Origin: Sphingomonas hankookensis
GTDB taxonomy: Bacteria > Pseudomonadota > Alphaproteobacteria > Sphingomonadales > Sphingomonadaceae
Assembly (NCBI RefSeq): GCF_022664465.1
Contig: NZ_JAKREV010000005.1
Span: 238,824 to 302,823 of the forward strand
Length of the DNA: 64,000 nucleotides
Direction: 5' to 3'
The notes under the pieces are model-generated. The model had not been told where the DNA came from. It did no database searches and saw only the letters and a list, made by a program, of their open reading frames with translations. How positions within the stretch are numbered: the first letter of the stretch is position 1; every line of letters begins with the position of its first letter. Below are positions 34,601 to 45,254 of this stretch, in pieces. The position numbers were made by a program, and so were the translations under genes.

Positions 34601-34692
34601 CAAACGTCACCCCAGCGCAGGCTGGGGCCTCTCCGTGGTGGGCGATCCGCTATCCAACCGGGAGACCCCAGCCTGCGCTAGGGTGACGTTTG
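34601..34692. repeat. ACCCCAGCG-family palindromic pair after the hydrolase gene
   Basis: CAAACGTCACCCCAGCG and CTAGGGTGACGTTTG form the outer arms of a 92-bp palindrome. It separates the hydrolase and tyrC genes, which are convergent, and could terminate both. Confidence 0.85.
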
Positions 34693-34716
34693 TGGAAACG
34701 GGTGGAGGGAAAGTCC

Positions 34717-35625
34717 CTACCCGTGATCCCGCCCGAAATCCTCGCGCGCGTCATCCTGCCCCTGCTCAACGATCGACCGCCGGATCGCCCGCGTGCGGGT
34801 GAACAGGTCGAACAACTCGTCGCCCTTGTCCCAGCGGATCGCGCGCTGCAGCGCCGACAGGTCCTCGGAAAAACGCTGGAGCATCGCCAGCACCGCGTCC
34901 TTGTTCGCGAGGAACACGTCGCGCCACATCGTCGGGTCGGACGCGGCGATGCGGGTGAAGTCGCGGAAGCCGCCCGCCGAATATTTGATGACCTCGCTCT
35001 GCGTCACCGCCTCCAGGTCGGACGCGGTACCGACGATGGTATAAGCGATCAGGTGCGGCAAATGGCTGGTCACCGCCAGCACCAGGTCGTGATGCTGCGC
35101 GTCCATCGTGTCGATCTCGGCACCCATTCGACGCCAGAATTCGGCAACCCGCTCGACCGCTGTCGCATCGGCATCGGCGGCGGGGGTGAGGATGCACCAG
35201 CGCCCCTTGAACAGCGTGGCGAAGCCCGCATCCGGCCCGCTGCGTTCGGTGCCCGCCACCGGATGCGCCGGCACGATCGCGACGCCCGGCAATGCCTCCG
35301 CCAGCGCGGCGGCGATGCCCGCCTTGCTCGATCCCACATCGCTGACGATCACGCCCTCGGGCAGGTCGGCGGCAATCTCGGCGGCGACCGCACCGATCGC
35401 GCCGACCGGCACGCACAGAATGACGAGGTCGGCATCGACCACCGCCGCGCCGGCATGATCGGTGCAGTCGTCGACGATCCCCAGCGCGCGGACCTGCTCG
35501 CGCGCTTCCGCCGACGCGTCATGTCCGGTCAGCCGCACGGTCGGCATCTCCGCACGCACCGCCCGCGCGATCGACGATCCGATCAGCCCCAGCCCGATGA
35601 TGGCGACGCGGGAGAAGGGCAGCAT
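34717..35625 (-). CDS. prephenate/arogenate dehydrogenase
   Basis: A 302-aa NAD(P)-dependent dehydrogenase of the TyrA/TyrC family, converting prephenate or arogenate toward tyrosine. The Rossmann motif is VAIIGLGLIGSSIARAV (residues 7-23). VILCVPVGAIG and SDVGSSKAGI follow. The active-site His lies in PAHPVAGTERSG, and LVLAVTSHLPHLIAYTIV is the second conserved helix. It overlaps the hisC stop by a single base, so the two are co-translated. The C-terminal tail is charged and short (no ACT domain). Start ATG 35625 follows directly from hisC. Confidence 0.92.
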   Translation of the reverse strand: MLPFSRVAIIGLGLIGSSIARAVRAEMPTVRLTGHDASAEAREQVRALGIVDDCTDHAGAAVVDADLVILCVPVGAIGAVAAEIAADLPEGVIVSDVGSSKAGIAAALAEALPGVAIVPAHPVAGTERSGPDAGFATLFKGRWCILTPAADADATAVERVAEFWRRMGAEIDTMDAQHHDLVLAVTSHLPHLIAYTIVGTASDLEAVTQSEVIKYSAGGFRDFTRIAASDPTMWRDVFLANKDAVLAMLQRFSEDLSALQRAIRWDKGDELFDLFTRTRAIRRSIVEQGQDDAREDFGRDHG

Positions 35626-36719
35626 CAGCCGCCCACGATCTCGCGCAGCGCGGCGGCGACCCCGCGCACCTCCGCCTCGGTCCCGATCGAGATGCGCAGG
35701 CCGTTGGCCAGCCCCTGTCCGGGCAGCCAGCGGACGATGAAGCCCTTGTCCATCAACGCCTGATAGGCATCGCCCGCGCTGACCGGTCCTTCGAACAGCA
35801 CCAGCACGAAATTGGCCTTGGACGGGACGGCGCGCAGGCCGGCATTGCCCATCGCCGCGATCTCGCCCTCGAACCACGTCCGCCACTGGCGGTTGTGCGC
35901 CCGGCTCGCCTCGACGAACGCCTTGTCGCGGATTGCGGCGATCGCCGCCTGCTGCCCGGCGGTGGTCACGTTGAACGGCGCGCGGATGCGGTGCATCGCG
36001 TCGATCGCCTCCGCCGAACCATAGCCCCAGCCGATCCGCTCGGCGGCCAGCCCGTGGATCTTCGAAAAGGTCCGCGTGACCAGCACATTGGGCTGGGTCT
36101 TGGCCAGTTCGAGACCGTGATCGTCCTCGACCGGCTCCAGATATTCGGCATAGGCCTGATCGAGCACCAGCAGGACGTCCGACGGCAACCCGGCGTGCAG
36201 GCGCGCAATCTCGCTGCGCGCGGCGAAGGTACCGGTCGGGTTGTTCGGATTGGCGACGAACACGACGCGGGTCCGCTCGTTCACGCAAGCGAGGATCGCA
36301 TCGACATCGGTCGCATGATCCTTGTCCGGTGCGATCACCGGAGTCGCGCCGACCCGCCGCACCGCGATCTCATACACCGCAAAGCCGTAGCGGACGAAGA
36401 TCACCTCGTCGCCCGGCCCGGCATAGGCACCGGCGGCGAGGTGCAGCACTTCGTCCGATCCGGTGCCATAGATGATGCGCGCCGGGTCCAGCCCATGCGC
36501 CTGCCCGATCGCGACGCGCAGGTCGGCAGCGGCGGGGTCGGGATAGCGCTCGAGGCTGCGGTCCGCGGTCGCGAAAGCGGCACGGGCATGCGGCGAGGTG
36601 CCGAGCGGGTTCTCGTTCGAGGACAGCTTCGCCACCTGACGCCCATCGTCGGTCTTCGACCGGCCGGGGACATAGGGGGCGATGTCGAGAATCCAGGGCT
36701 TGGGAGCGGGGGCGTTCAT
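35625..36719 (-). CDS. hisC: HisC, histidinol-phosphate aminotransferase (probably also aromatic)
   Basis: A 364-aa PLP-dependent class I/II aminotransferase. [11 protein letters not shown] is the classic HisC N-terminal motif, [10 protein letters not shown] lies in the cofactor region, [11 protein letters not shown] contains the cofactor-orienting Asn, and DQAYAEYL precedes [14 protein letters not shown] with the Schiff-base Lys220. Pairing with a prephenate dehydrogenase suggests a double role in histidine and tyrosine/phenylalanine synthesis, as in other alphaproteobacteria. I use ATG 36719; the longer open frame upstream is repeat DNA. Confidence 0.93.
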   Translation of the reverse strand: MNAPAPKPWILDIAPYVPGRSKTDDGRQVAKLSSNENPLGTSPHARAAFATADRSLERYPDPAAADLRVAIGQAHGLDPARIIYGTGSDEVLHLAAGAYAGPGDEVIFVRYGFAVYEIAVRRVGATPVIAPDKDHATDVDAILACVNERTRVVFVANPNNPTGTFAARSEIARLHAGLPSDVLLVLDQAYAEYLEPVEDDHGLELAKTQPNVLVTRTFSKIHGLAAERIGWGYGSAEAIDAMHRIRAPFNVTTAGQQAAIAAIRDKAFVEASRAHNRQWRTWFEGEIAAMGNAGLRAVPSKANFVLVLFEGPVSAGDAYQALMDKGFIVRWLPGQGLANGLRISIGTEAEVRGVAAALREIVGG

Positions 36720-36773
36720 GCCGTCGGCACTGGCAAATGCCGGGCGTGAACGCAAGGTTTGGGGCATGCCCTC

Positions 36774-36876
36774 CATCGTCATTCCCGCGCAGGCGGGGAT
36801 CCATAAACGCAGCGGTTGCGGCTCCAGCACAATCGTCAGCGCATATGAATCCCCGCCTGCGCGGGAATGACGATGG
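36774..36876. repeat. CCGCGCAGGCGGG-family palindromic pair
   Basis: CATCGTCATTCCCGCGCAGG and the inverse CTGCGCGGGAATGACGATGG form a 103-bp palindrome between hisC and metX, which are divergent, so it lies in their shared upstream region. Confidence 0.85.
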
Positions 36877-36936
36877 GGTGGTGTCGCACGCCCCAACCCT
36901 TGAACCCGCCGCGCCGCCCGCCTAACCGCAAGCCCC

Positions 36937-38064
36937 ATGGATTCCCGTTTCGGCCCCGATCGTCGCGCTACCCTTGCCACCGGCCTTGCGCTGGACGGCG
37001 GGGCGATGCTGCCATCGATCGACATCGCCTATGAAACCTATGGCACGTTGTCGCCCGCGCGCGACAACGCGATCCTGATCTGCCACGCGCTGACCGGCGA
37101 CCAGCATGTGGCGTCCACCCATCCGCGTACCGGCAAGCCCGGCTGGTGGTCGCGGATGGTGGGGCCCGGCAAGCCGATCGACCTGACCAAGCACTTCGTC
37201 ATCTGTTCGAACGTTCTGGGCAGCTGCATGGGATCGTCCGGTCCGGCCAGCATAGATCCTGCGATTGGCACCCCCTATGCGATGCGCTTTCCGGTGCTGA
37301 CCATCCGCGACATGGTTCGGGCGCAGGGGATGCTGCTCGACCATCTTGGCATTGAGCGGCTGCGTGCGGTGGTCGGCGGATCGATGGGCGGCATGCAGGC
37401 GCTGTCGTGGGTGGCGACGCTGCCCGACCGGGTGGAGGCGGTGGTGGTGATTGCGTCGACCGCGCGGCATTCGGCGCAGAACATCGCGTTCCACGAAGTC
37501 GGACGGCAGGCGATCATGGCCGATCCCAACTGGCGCGGTGGCGACTATTATGCCGACGGATCGCCGCCCGCCGCCGGGCTGTCGGTCGCGCGGATGGCGG
37601 CGCACATCACCTATCTGTCCGAAGCGGGCCTGACCGCCAAGTTCGGCCGCAAGCTGCAGGCGCGCGCCGATGGACAGGCGGGCGCCAAGACCTTCGGCTT
37701 CGACGCCGATTTCCAGGTTGAAAGCTATCTGCGGCATCAGGGGCTGACCTTCACCGACCGGTTCGACGCCAACTCGTACCTCTACATCACCCGCGCGCTC
37801 GATTATTTCGATCTGGCGGAGGAGCATGGCGGCGTGCTCGCCAATGCGTTCCGCGCGACGAAGGCGCGGTTCTGCGTAGTCAGCTTCGACACCGACTGGC
37901 TGTATCCTACTTCCGAGTCGCGCAACATCGTTCATGCGCTGAACGCCGCCGGGGCACCGGCCAGCTTCGTCGAACTGTCGTCGCCGTTCGGGCATGACGC
38001 GTTCCTGCTCGATTCGCCCGAACTCGACCGGATCATGCGCGGCTTTCTGGAGGCACGGACATGA
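36937..38064 (+). CDS. metX: MetX, homoserine O-acyltransferase
   Basis: A 375-aa alpha/beta-hydrolase-fold acyltransferase that activates homoserine for methionine synthesis. The N-terminus [19 protein letters not shown] is characteristic, and [14 protein letters not shown] follows. The nucleophile is Ser149 in [22 protein letters not shown] and [11 protein letters not shown] supply the catalytic Asp and His. Acetyl versus succinyl specificity cannot be told from sequence by eye. It overlaps metW by 4 bases. No SAM-II riboswitch pattern was seen in the short leader; a palindromic repeat occupies most of it. Confidence 0.94.
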   Translation: MDSRFGPDRRATLATGLALDGGAMLPSIDIAYETYGTLSPARDNAILICHALTGDQHVASTHPRTGKPGWWSRMVGPGKPIDLTKHFVICSNVLGSCMGSSGPASIDPAIGTPYAMRFPVLTIRDMVRAQGMLLDHLGIERLRAVVGGSMGGMQALSWVATLPDRVEAVVVIASTARHSAQNIAFHEVGRQAIMADPNWRGGDYYADGSPPAAGLSVARMAAHITYLSEAGLTAKFGRKLQARADGQAGAKTFGFDADFQVESYLRHQGLTFTDRFDANSYLYITRALDYFDLAEEHGGVLANAFRATKARFCVVSFDTDWLYPTSESRNIVHALNAAGAPASFVELSSPFGHDAFLLDSPELDRIMRGFLEART

Positions 38065-38648
38065 GCCTGCGTCCCGACCTCGCGATCATCGCCGCGCATG
38101 TCGCGCGGGGCAGCCGCGTGCTCGATGTCGGTTGCGGCGACGGGCAGCTGATGGCGGCGCTACGCGACGAACGCGGCGTCGATGCGCGCGGGTTGGAGAT
38201 CGATCCGGGCAATGTCGCCGACGCGATGGCGCGCGGGCTGTCGGTGATGCAGGGCGATGCCGATCGCGACCTTGCCGACTATCCCGATGCCAGCTTCGAC
38301 TATGCGATCCTCAGCCAGACGTTGCAGACCGCGATGCACCCGCACGTCGTGCTCGACCATCTGCTGCGCATCGGCGCGCAGGCGTTCGTGTCGTTCCCGA
38401 ACTTCGCCCATTGGCGCGTGCGCGCGTCGCTACTGTGGGGCGGGCGGATGCCGGTGACGAAGCTGTTGCCGCTCGAATGGTATGAGACGCCCAACATTCA
38501 CCACCTGACGATCGATGATTTCCGCGCCTATGTCGGCAAGCAGGGCATCACCGTCGTCGACGCATGGTTCCTGTCGGGCGGCAAGCGGACCACCGCGGCG
38601 GCGGCGAATTTTCGCGCCGAACATGCGGTGTTCCTGCTCAAACGCTGA
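38061..38648 (+). CDS. metW: MetW, methionine biosynthesis methyltransferase-like partner of MetX
   Basis: A 195-aa SAM-dependent methyltransferase-fold protein. The SAM motif is [17 protein letters not shown], followed by [12 protein letters not shown] and the family-specific [11 protein letters not shown] and [15 protein letters not shown]. MetW works with MetX in the methionine pathway; its exact activity is less settled. The ATGA overlap with metX indicates translational coupling. The C-terminus contains [16 protein letters not shown], the usual end pattern. Confidence 0.94.
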   Translation: MSLRPDLAIIAAHVARGSRVLDVGCGDGQLMAALRDERGVDARGLEIDPGNVADAMARGLSVMQGDADRDLADYPDASFDYAILSQTLQTAMHPHVVLDHLLRIGAQAFVSFPNFAHWRVRASLLWGGRMPVTKLLPLEWYETPNIHHLTIDDFRAYVGKQGITVVDAWFLSGGKRTTAAAANFRAEHAVFLLKR

Positions 38649-38722
38649 CGTCGCGTTAACCATTACGAAGGCTTTGGCGCCGATATTTCCGTTGGTCGGG
38701 GGACAAGACGGGAATCGGTTCG

Positions 38723-39439
38723 ATGCGTACACGCCTGCTCCTGCTCGCTGCCTGCAGCGCCGCGCTGCTCCATGGCTGCGCGCGCAAGACGCCCGAGGTC
38801 GCGGTGGTGACGCCGCCGCCGGTACCGGTCGCCACGGCTCCCGCGCCGAAGCCCAGGCCGCCGCTAGGGGCAGCCGCCGGCCTCACCATTCCCGCCGTCC
38901 TGTCCGACGGCAATTACGCGACGCCGAACCATGCGCTGTCGGCCGATGCCGCGGTATGGCATTTGCGGTCGGCGCTGAACGTCGCCGCACTCCAGTGCAA
39001 CGTCGCCGACCCGACCGGGGTCGCGCAATATAACCGGTTGCTCAAGGTCCATGCCGCCCGCTTTGCCGCCGCGCACAAGGCGCTGGAGGCCGAATATCGC
39101 CGCGGCGGGGGCGACTGGCAGGACCGGTTCGACGACTCGATGACCCGCGTCTACAACTACTTCGCCCAGCCGCCGGTGCGCGACCAGTTCTGTGCCACCG
39201 CACTACCGATGCTGGCGCAGGTGGCGGACATGCCGGCAGGCGGGATCGACGGCTTCGCCGCGCCCGGCATCGCCTCGCTCGACCAGCCGTTCGTCGATTT
39301 CTACCTTGCCTATGACCAGTATCGCGTCGAACTGGCGGCGTGGCACGCGGGTCAGGTGCCGAAGCTGGCCGTCGATCCGCAGATACTGGTGGCGTCGACC
39401 GACGTGACCGGCGGCGGATACCGGATGGCGGCGCGCTGA
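38723..39439 (+). CDS. putative lipoprotein of unknown function
   Basis: A 238-aa protein with a lipobox (LLHGC, Cys about residue 15) after a hydrophobic signal, so outer- or inner-membrane anchoring is expected. A Pro/Ala/Val linker (VVTPPPVPVATAPAPKP) leads to a mainly helical domain with two further cysteines (VAALQCNVADPT and RDQFCATALPML), which could form a disulfide. The domain segment VAQYNRLLKVHAARFAAAHK is reminiscent of uncharacterised sphingomonad proteins. A TTAACCAT motif lies 60 bp upstream. No named family is recognised. Confidence 0.7.
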   Translation: MRTRLLLLAACSAALLHGCARKTPEVAVVTPPPVPVATAPAPKPRPPLGAAAGLTIPAVLSDGNYATPNHALSADAAVWHLRSALNVAALQCNVADPTGVAQYNRLLKVHAARFAAAHKALEAEYRRGGGDWQDRFDDSMTRVYNYFAQPPVRDQFCATALPMLAQVADMPAGGIDGFAAPGIASLDQPFVDFYLAYDQYRVELAAWHAGQVPKLAVDPQILVASTDVTGGGYRMAAR

Positions 39440-39480
39440 ATCGCTTGCCCGGGCGGTCGCGCCGGGGCACGATCGGTGGC

Positions 39481-40281
39481 ATGACCCAGGCTCCCATTCG
39501 CATCGGCATCGGCGGCTGGAGCTTTCCGCCGTGGCGCGGCACCTTCTATCCCGACAAGCTGGCGCAGAAGCGCGAGCTGGAATTCGCATCGCGCGCGGTA
39601 ACCGCGATCGAGATCAACGCGACCTATCACGGCACGCAAAAACCGGCGAGCTTCGCCAACTGGGCGGCCACCGCGCCCGACGACTTCGTCTTCGCGGTCA
39701 AGGCGTCGAAATATTGCACCAACCGCAAGGTACTCGCCGAGGCCGGCGAATCGATCGAACGGTTCGTCGGCTCGGGCATTACCGAGCTGGGCGACAAGCT
39801 CGGCCCGATCCTGTGGCAGTTCATGGCGACGAAGAAGTTCGATGCCGACGATTTCGCCGCGTTCCTCGCGCTGCTCCCCGATGCCCATGCCGGGGTGAAG
39901 CTGCGCCATGCGGTGCAGGTGCGCCACGACAGCTTCGCCGTGCCGGAATTCGTGGCGATGGCGCGCAAGGCCGGGGTGGCGATCGTCTATGCCGATTCGG
40001 CGGACTATCCGGCGATCGCCGACGTGACCGGCGATTTTGCCTATGCCCGGCTGGAGAATGCGCAGGAAGCAGTCGCCACCGGCTATGACGACGCCGCGCT
40101 CGATCGCTGGGCGGCGGCGGCACGAATCTGGGCAAGCGGCGGGGCGCCGAAGGGGCTGCCCCATGTCGAGACTACGGCACCGGCGAAGCGGCCGCGCGAG
40201 ACCTTTGTTTTCTTCATCAACGGCGCGAAGGTGCGGGCACCGCATGGGGCGATGGCGCTGGTCGAGCGCGTGTCGCGCTAG
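39481..40281 (+). CDS. DUF72 family protein
   Basis: A 266-aa DUF72 protein with a TIM-barrel-like fold whose function is unknown. The N-terminal signature RIGIGGWSFPPWRGTFYPDK is unmistakable, followed by AVTAIEINATYHG, the FVFAVKASKYCTN strand, LGPILWQFMATKKF and ENAQEAVATGYDDAALDRWA. I chose ATG 39481, the family start. Its last 65 bases overlap the end of the converging small secreted protein gene. Confidence 0.9.
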   Translation: MTQAPIRIGIGGWSFPPWRGTFYPDKLAQKRELEFASRAVTAIEINATYHGTQKPASFANWAATAPDDFVFAVKASKYCTNRKVLAEAGESIERFVGSGITELGDKLGPILWQFMATKKFDADDFAAFLALLPDAHAGVKLRHAVQVRHDSFAVPEFVAMARKAGVAIVYADSADYPAIADVTGDFAYARLENAQEAVATGYDDAALDRWAAAARIWASGGAPKGLPHVETTAPAKRPRETFVFFINGAKVRAPHGAMALVERVSR

Positions 40282-40621
40282 GCCGCATCGCTACCAGCGC
40301 GTCGGCTATCGTCCAGAGTTCGCCCCGCTGGACCAGATGTGCGACGGTATAGGCACGACCCGAACGATAATAGGCGGTGAATTTGCAGGCGATCTTGATC
40401 GGATCGTCCGCAAACGCATTGCCGCAGAAGACGTCGGTTACCCGTTCGACCGGTTGTGCGGCATAGGTCGCGAAGCCATCGCCAGCTACGGCCTGTGCGG
40501 TCAGGCTATCGGCAACCGCCGAATCGCGGATGCGCAACGCGCTGAGGACCTGGGCATCGGTCGGACACAGTACCGGCATGGCGCAGCGGACCGCCCCGGC
40601 CATCGCCAGCAACAGGATCAC
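40217..40621 (-). CDS. small exported protein coupled to gpsA
   Basis: A 134-aa protein with a GTG start whose GTGA overlaps the gpsA stop. The first 13 residues ([13 protein letters not shown]) look like a short signal peptide or lipoprotein signal. Four further cysteines follow, two of them near VTDVFCGNAFADDPIKIAC, which suggests a disulfide-stabilised secreted protein. An Arg/Pro-rich tail ends the sequence. It overlaps the convergent DUF72 gene by 65 bp. No family is recognised. Confidence 0.65.
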   Translation of the reverse strand: MILLLAMAGAVRCAMPVLCPTDAQVLSALRIRDSAVADSLTAQAVAGDGFATYAAQPVERVTDVFCGNAFADDPIKIACKFTAYYRSGRAYTVAHLVQRGELWTIADALVAMRPSATRARPAPSPHAVPAPSRR

Positions 40622-41592
40622 AGCCCTTCGTGCCGCAGCGGTCGGCTGAGCAGCGTATCGATCACCTGACCCACCGGCGTTCCGGCGAGCAGCGCACCGA
40701 CCGCCGCCGTCACCGGCATGTCGACCCCGGCCTCCGTCGCCGCCTCGCACAGCACCGGTGCGGTGAACGCCCCTTCCGCCACCGTGCGGCGATCGGACAG
40801 CAAGTCGCTGGCCGCCCGCCCCTGCCCCAGCCCGACGCCCAGCGAATAGTTGCGCGACGCGGTCGAGGAACACGTCAGGACAAGGTCGCCCAGCCCCGAT
40901 AGCCCGGCCAGTGTCTCCGCCCGGGCACCGCGCGCCAGCCCGAACCGGGTCATTTCGGCGAAGCCGCGCGCGATCACCGAGGCGCGCGCATTCTGCCCCA
41001 GCCCCGCGCCCTCCACCACGCCGCAGGCGATGGCGAGGACGTTCTTCACCGCCCCGCCAATCTCCGCGCCGATCACATCGTCGCTGGCATAGGGCCGGAA
41101 CGCCGGTGCCGCGAGCCGCTCGGCCAGCCGGTCGCGCAAGGCCGCATCGGCGCAGGCGAGAGTGACGGCAGTCGGCTTGCCCGCCGCGACCTCGTGCGCG
41201 AAGGTCGGGCCGGACAGGACGGCGACCGGCGCCTGCGGGTGGACGGCGCGCGCGACCTCGCCCACCAGCAGCCGCGTGCCGGCCTCGATCCCCTTGGCGC
41301 ACAGCACGAGCGCGCGGGTGCCGACGTCGGTCGCCGACAATACGCTGCGGACATGCTGCGCCGGGGCGACGACCAGCAGCGCGGCGACGTCGTCCAGTGC
41401 AGCGACATCGGTCGTCGCGTGGATCGCGCTCGACAGGGTGACGCCGGGCAGGAAGAGCGGGTTGGTCCGCGTGGCGTTGATCGCCTGCGCCACCTCATCC
41501 TCGCGCACCCACAGAGTGACGTCGCCGCCGCGCGCCGCGACCTGTGCCAGCGCGGTGCCCCATGCCCCGCCGCCGATGACCCCGATCTTCAT
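40618..41592 (-). CDS. gpsA: GpsA, NAD(P)H-dependent glycerol-3-phosphate dehydrogenase
   Basis: A 324-aa cytosolic dehydrogenase that makes glycerol-3-phosphate for phospholipids. The Rossmann motif is [54 protein letters not shown], and the catalytic-lysine region [18 protein letters not shown] with [14 protein letters not shown] all match the family. It overlaps the tsaD stop by 4 bases, so tsaD, gpsA and the small exported gene form one operon. Confidence 0.96.
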   Translation of the reverse strand: MKIGVIGGGAWGTALAQVAARGGDVTLWVREDEVAQAINATRTNPLFLPGVTLSSAIHATTDVAALDDVAALLVVAPAQHVRSVLSATDVGTRALVLCAKGIEAGTRLLVGEVARAVHPQAPVAVLSGPTFAHEVAAGKPTAVTLACADAALRDRLAERLAAPAFRPYASDDVIGAEIGGAVKNVLAIACGVVEGAGLGQNARASVIARGFAEMTRFGLARGARAETLAGLSGLGDLVLTCSSTASRNYSLGVGLGQGRAASDLLSDRRTVAEGAFTAPVLCEAATEAGVDMPVTAAVGALLAGTPVGQVIDTLLSRPLRHEGL

Positions 41593-42629
41593 GCCTTCAC
41601 TCCTGCCCCGCGCACCTTCTCTGCCGACGGATCGAGCGGCCAGCGCGGGCGCGCCGCCACGTCCAGCGGATCGCTATGCCCGGCCATGAACCGTTCCGCC
41701 CCGGCCCAGGCGATCATCGCCGCATTGTCGGTACACAGCCAGAGCGGCGGCGCGACGAAACGCAGGTCGTTGGCAGCCGCCAGTCCCTCCAGCGCGCCAC
41801 GCACCGCCCGGTTGGCGGCGACCCCGCCTGCGACCACCAGCGCCGTCACCGGCCCGGCCAGCGTCAGCGCAAGGCGGGTACGGTCGAGCAGGCAGTCGAC
41901 CACCGCCTGCTGGAACGACGCGGCGATGTCCGCGGTCGAATGGATGCCGGCATCGTGCGCGCGCAGCACCGCACTCTTGAGCCCGGCGAAGGAGAAATGC
42001 GGATCGGGCGTGCCGAGCAACGGGCGCGGCAGCGGTACCGCGGTCGGATCACCGTCCAGCGCCGCCGCCTCCACCCGCGGGCCGCCGGGATAGCCGAGGC
42101 CGAGTACCTTCGCAGTCTTGTCGAACGCCTCGCCCGCCGCATCGTCGATGGTGGTGCCCAGTCGGCAATACTGGCCGACGCCATCGACGCGCAGCAGCTG
42201 ACAATGGCCGCCCGACACCAGCAGCAACAGATACGGATAGGCGAGGTCGGGATCGGTCAGTCGCGGGGAAAGTGCATGCCCCTCCAGATGATTGACCGCG
42301 ACCAGCGGCTTGCCCGCCGCCAGTGCCAAAGCCTTGGCGGTGACCAGCCCGACCATGACGCCGCCGATCAGCCCGGGACCGGCGGTGGCGGCGATCGCGT
42401 CGACGTCGCTCAGGGCGACACCGGCGTCGGCCAGCGCCCCTTCGACCAACGAAGGCAGTATCTCGACATGTGCCCGCGCGGCGATTTCGGGGACGACCCC
42501 GCCATAGGGGGCATGGGCGGCTTCCTGTCCGGCGAGGCGGTGCGACAGGATGGTGCGGTCGCCACGGACGAGCGCGACGGCGGTCTCGTCGCAGCTGGAT
42601 TCGATACCGAGGATGAGGGGGTTGGCCAT
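41589..42629 (-). CDS. tsaD: TsaD, tRNA N6-threonylcarbamoyladenosine transferase
   Basis: A 346-aa ASKHA-fold enzyme that completes t6A37 modification of ANN-decoding tRNAs. It begins [17 protein letters not shown] and has [16 protein letters not shown]. The metal site is NHLEGH (His114, His118), and [16 protein letters not shown] follows. The C-terminal [14 protein letters not shown] and [13 protein letters not shown] are also family hallmarks. Start ATG 42629 was chosen over the longer frame, which overlaps the divergent hemC promoter zone. Confidence 0.95.
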   Translation of the reverse strand: MANPLILGIESSCDETAVALVRGDRTILSHRLAGQEAAHAPYGGVVPEIAARAHVEILPSLVEGALADAGVALSDVDAIAATAGPGLIGGVMVGLVTAKALALAAGKPLVAVNHLEGHALSPRLTDPDLAYPYLLLLVSGGHCQLLRVDGVGQYCRLGTTIDDAAGEAFDKTAKVLGLGYPGGPRVEAAALDGDPTAVPLPRPLLGTPDPHFSFAGLKSAVLRAHDAGIHSTADIAASFQQAVVDCLLDRTRLALTLAGPVTALVVAGGVAANRAVRGALEGLAAANDLRFVAPPLWLCTDNAAMIAWAGAERFMAGHSDPLDVAARPRWPLDPSAEKVRGAGVKA

Positions 42630-42713
42630 TGGTCCGGCTGTAGCGCGGATTGAGGGGCGGGAGAAAGGTTGGTTCATCTTGCCCCGGACGAACGCGATGC
42701 GTAGCGAGCAACC

Positions 42714-43625
42714 ATGACGTTCAAACTAGGCACGCGCGGATCGCCGCTGGCGCTGGTGCAGGCGCATGCCACGCGCGATGCGCTGGCGCTGGCCCACCAG
42801 ATCGACCCGGCGGAAATCGAGATCGTGGCGATCCGCACCACCGGCGACCGCGTGCAGGACCGCGCGCTGGCGGAGATCGGCGGCAAGGCGCTGTGGACCA
42901 AGGAGCTGGACCGCGCCCTGTGCGCGCACGAGATCGATGCGGCGGTCCATTCGATGAAGGATGTCGAGACGATCCGTCCGACCGAGATCCGGATCGCAGC
43001 GATGTTGCCGCGCGCGGACGTGCGCGACCGGCTGGTCGGGATCGCGTCGCTGGCCGATCTGCCGGCGAACGGGGTGGTCGGGACCAGCAGCCCAAGGCGG
43101 GCGGCGCAGGTATTGCGCCACCGGAGCGACGCGCGGATCGTGCTGTTCCGCGGCAATGTTGACACGCGGCTGTCGAAGTTGGCGGCGGGGGAGGTCGATG
43201 CGACGCTGCTGGCCGCCGCCGGGCTGATCCGGCTGGGCCGGCACGAGGTCGGGACCGCCGTGCCGATCGACACGATGCTGCCCGCCCCGTCGCAGGGTGC
43301 GGTCGGGATCGAGGTGCGCGCCGACGACGATGCCGCCCTCGCCTTCGTCCGGGTGGTCGACCATGCGCCGACGCATCAGGCGGTGCGCGCCGAACGCGGC
43401 TTCCTCGCGGCGCTGGGGGCCGATTGCCATTCGCCGGTCGGGGCGCTGGCGACGATCGAGGGTGACGTTCTGACACTGCGCGCGCAATTGCTGGCGCAGG
43501 ATGGCAGCGCGCAAATTTCGGATAGCGGCAGCGGCGCGATCGACGATATCGACCTGCCGCGCGCGCTGGCCGAGGCGATGCTGGCGCGCGCCCCCGATAG
43601 CGTGGCGCGGCTGTTCGCCCGGTGA
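42714..43625 (+). CDS. hemC: HemC, hydroxymethylbilane synthase (porphobilinogen deaminase)
   Basis: A 303-aa enzyme joining four porphobilinogens into hydroxymethylbilane for haem and related tetrapyrroles. [11 protein letters not shown] opens the protein, [13 protein letters not shown] sequence ([20 protein letters not shown]) follows with SMKDVET and [12 protein letters not shown]. The dipyrromethane cofactor is bound at Cys238 in ADCHSPVGA. The length fits the family. It is divergent from tsaD with an 84-bp spacer and overlaps hemD by 4 bases. Confidence 0.95.
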   Translation: MTFKLGTRGSPLALVQAHATRDALALAHQIDPAEIEIVAIRTTGDRVQDRALAEIGGKALWTKELDRALCAHEIDAAVHSMKDVETIRPTEIRIAAMLPRADVRDRLVGIASLADLPANGVVGTSSPRRAAQVLRHRSDARIVLFRGNVDTRLSKLAAGEVDATLLAAAGLIRLGRHEVGTAVPIDTMLPAPSQGAVGIEVRADDDAALAFVRVVDHAPTHQAVRAERGFLAALGADCHSPVGALATIEGDVLTLRAQLLAQDGSAQISDSGSGAIDDIDLPRALAEAMLARAPDSVARLFAR

Positions 43626-44293
43626 GCCTGCCGCTGGCGGTGCTGCGCCCCGAACCGGGCAACACCGCCACGGCGCAGGCGATCGAAGCACTCGGGCGGC
43701 GGGCGATCCGCCTGCCGCTGTTCCGGATCGTGCCGATGATGTGGGAGCCACCGGCGGCAGCGGCGCACGATGCGCTGATCCTGACCAGCGCCAATGCCGT
43801 GCGGCAGGCGGGCGCGGCACTCGCCACCTATGCGGCACTGCCGGTGCATGCGGTGGGTGGCGCGACGGCAACGGCGGCGCGGGCGGCGGGGCTGCGGGTC
43901 GTGGTGACCGGCGAGGCCGATGGGCAGGCCCTGCTCGACGCAGCGGAACGCACAGGCGTGCGCCGCGCGCTGCTGCTGACCGCGCGCGACCGGGCGGTCG
44001 AGCGGCATCCGGTGCTGACGGCGGTGCGCGCGGTCTATGCCAGCGAGGCGATCGAGGGGGTCGATGCTGCGGTGCTGGCCGGATCGGTCGCGCTGGTTCA
44101 CTCGCGGCGCGCGGCGCGGCGGCTGGTCGAACTGGTCGCCGATCGCGGCACCATCGCCGTCGTGGCGATCGCACCGGCGGTCGCGGCGGTGCTGGGCGAC
44201 GGGTGGCGTGCCGTCGCCATCGCCGGGCGCCCGGACGATGCCATGGTGGTCACGGCGGCGGCGGCGCTGGCCGACCGGCTCTCCCGCGATTGA
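43622..44293 (+). CDS. hemD: HemD, uroporphyrinogen-III synthase
   Basis: A 223-aa enzyme that cyclises hydroxymethylbilane to uroporphyrinogen III. The family is very divergent, but LAVLRPEPGNTATAQAIEAL, the DALILTSANAVRQAG segment, VHAVGGATATAARAAGL and the HSRRAARRLVEL region fit it. Position immediately behind hemC, with an ATG/GTGA overlap, is the main support. The start is probably the GTG/ATG at 43622. The product is short (typical 240-250). Confidence 0.88.
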   Translation: MSLPLAVLRPEPGNTATAQAIEALGRRAIRLPLFRIVPMMWEPPAAAAHDALILTSANAVRQAGAALATYAALPVHAVGGATATAARAAGLRVVVTGEADGQALLDAAERTGVRRALLLTARDRAVERHPVLTAVRAVYASEAIEGVDAAVLAGSVALVHSRRAARRLVELVADRGTIAVVAIAPAVAAVLGDGWRAVAIAGRPDDAMVVTAAAALADRLSRD

Positions 44294-44323
44294 CCCGGCG
44301 GACGGGCGCGGGGATAAGGCGGC

Positions 44324-45244
44324 ATGATTAGCGACGATCCGCCCTTCCCGACGACCCACCGCCCGCGGCGGCGGGGCAGTGGAGGCTGGCTGGTGATCGC
44401 GATCATCGCGTTCGCCATCGGGATCGGCGCGACGCTGCTGGTGCTGCGCTATGTCGCGCCGCAGCTGGGCTGGACCACGCAACAGGTCGCGGCCGTGCCG
44501 AGCGCGCAGCCGACCCCGGTCGCCACCGCAGCGCCGCCCCCGGCACAGGTCGCCGCACTCCCCATCCTGTCGGCGCGCGAGGCGGCGCTCGCCGCGCGCA
44601 TCGCCGATCTGGAAACGCGGATCGTCGGGCTGGACAGTAGCGCGCGCAACGCCGCAGGCTATGCCACCCGCGCGGAGGATATGATGGTGATCGTCGCGAC
44701 GCGCCGCGCGCTCGATCGCGGACGGCCGCTCGACTATCTCGAACAGCAGCTGCGCGACCGGTTCGGTGCCAGCCGTCCCGATGCGGTGCGCACGCTGGTC
44801 GCCACCGCGCAATCGCCGGTGACGCTCGACGACCTGCGCAGCGCGCTCGACGCGGTGGCGACGCCGCTGGTCGCGGGTACGTCGAACGAGGGCTGGTGGC
44901 GGTCGCTGCGCCGCGAGTTCGGTCAACTGATCGTGCTGCGTCAGGGGCCGACGCCGAGCAGCCGCCCGGTCGACCGGCTAGACCGCGCGCGCCGCCGGCT
45001 GGATACCGGACAGGTCGAGATGGCGATGGCGGAGATCGAGCGGATGCCCGGAGCCGCCAGCGCCGCCAGCTGGACCGCCGCCGCCAAGCGCTATGTTGAT
45101 GCGCGCAAGGCGCTGGTCGACCTCGAAGCGGTGGCGCTCACCACGCCGCGCCCGGCGCCGGTCGCCCCGCCGGTGATCCTCCAGCCCGCCCCCGCAGACC
45201 CCATTCCCCCGGCCGAGACCGATCCGGTCGGCCAGACGCTGTAA
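44324..45244 (+). CDS. mitofilin/HemX-like inner-membrane protein
   Basis: A 306-aa protein with a cytoplasmic basic N-terminus, one transmembrane helix ([21 protein letters not shown]), an Ala/Pro linker, and a helical periplasmic domain ([52 protein letters not shown]). This matches the alphaproteobacterial COG4223/mitofilin-type proteins that sit downstream of hemD. Function is unclear; a role in envelope or cytochrome-related assembly is only suggested by position. Confidence 0.8.
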   Translation: MISDDPPFPTTHRPRRRGSGGWLVIAIIAFAIGIGATLLVLRYVAPQLGWTTQQVAAVPSAQPTPVATAAPPPAQVAALPILSAREAALAARIADLETRIVGLDSSARNAAGYATRAEDMMVIVATRRALDRGRPLDYLEQQLRDRFGASRPDAVRTLVATAQSPVTLDDLRSALDAVATPLVAGTSNEGWWRSLRREFGQLIVLRQGPTPSSRPVDRLDRARRRLDTGQVEMAMAEIERMPGAASAASWTAAAKRYVDARKALVDLEAVALTTPRPAPVAPPVILQPAPADPIPPAETDPVGQTL

Positions 45245-45254
45245 GGACATCATC

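Noticed and set aside
36720..36936. Possible SAM-II riboswitch before metX
   Set aside because: No matching conserved core was seen; the region is mostly a palindromic repeat.
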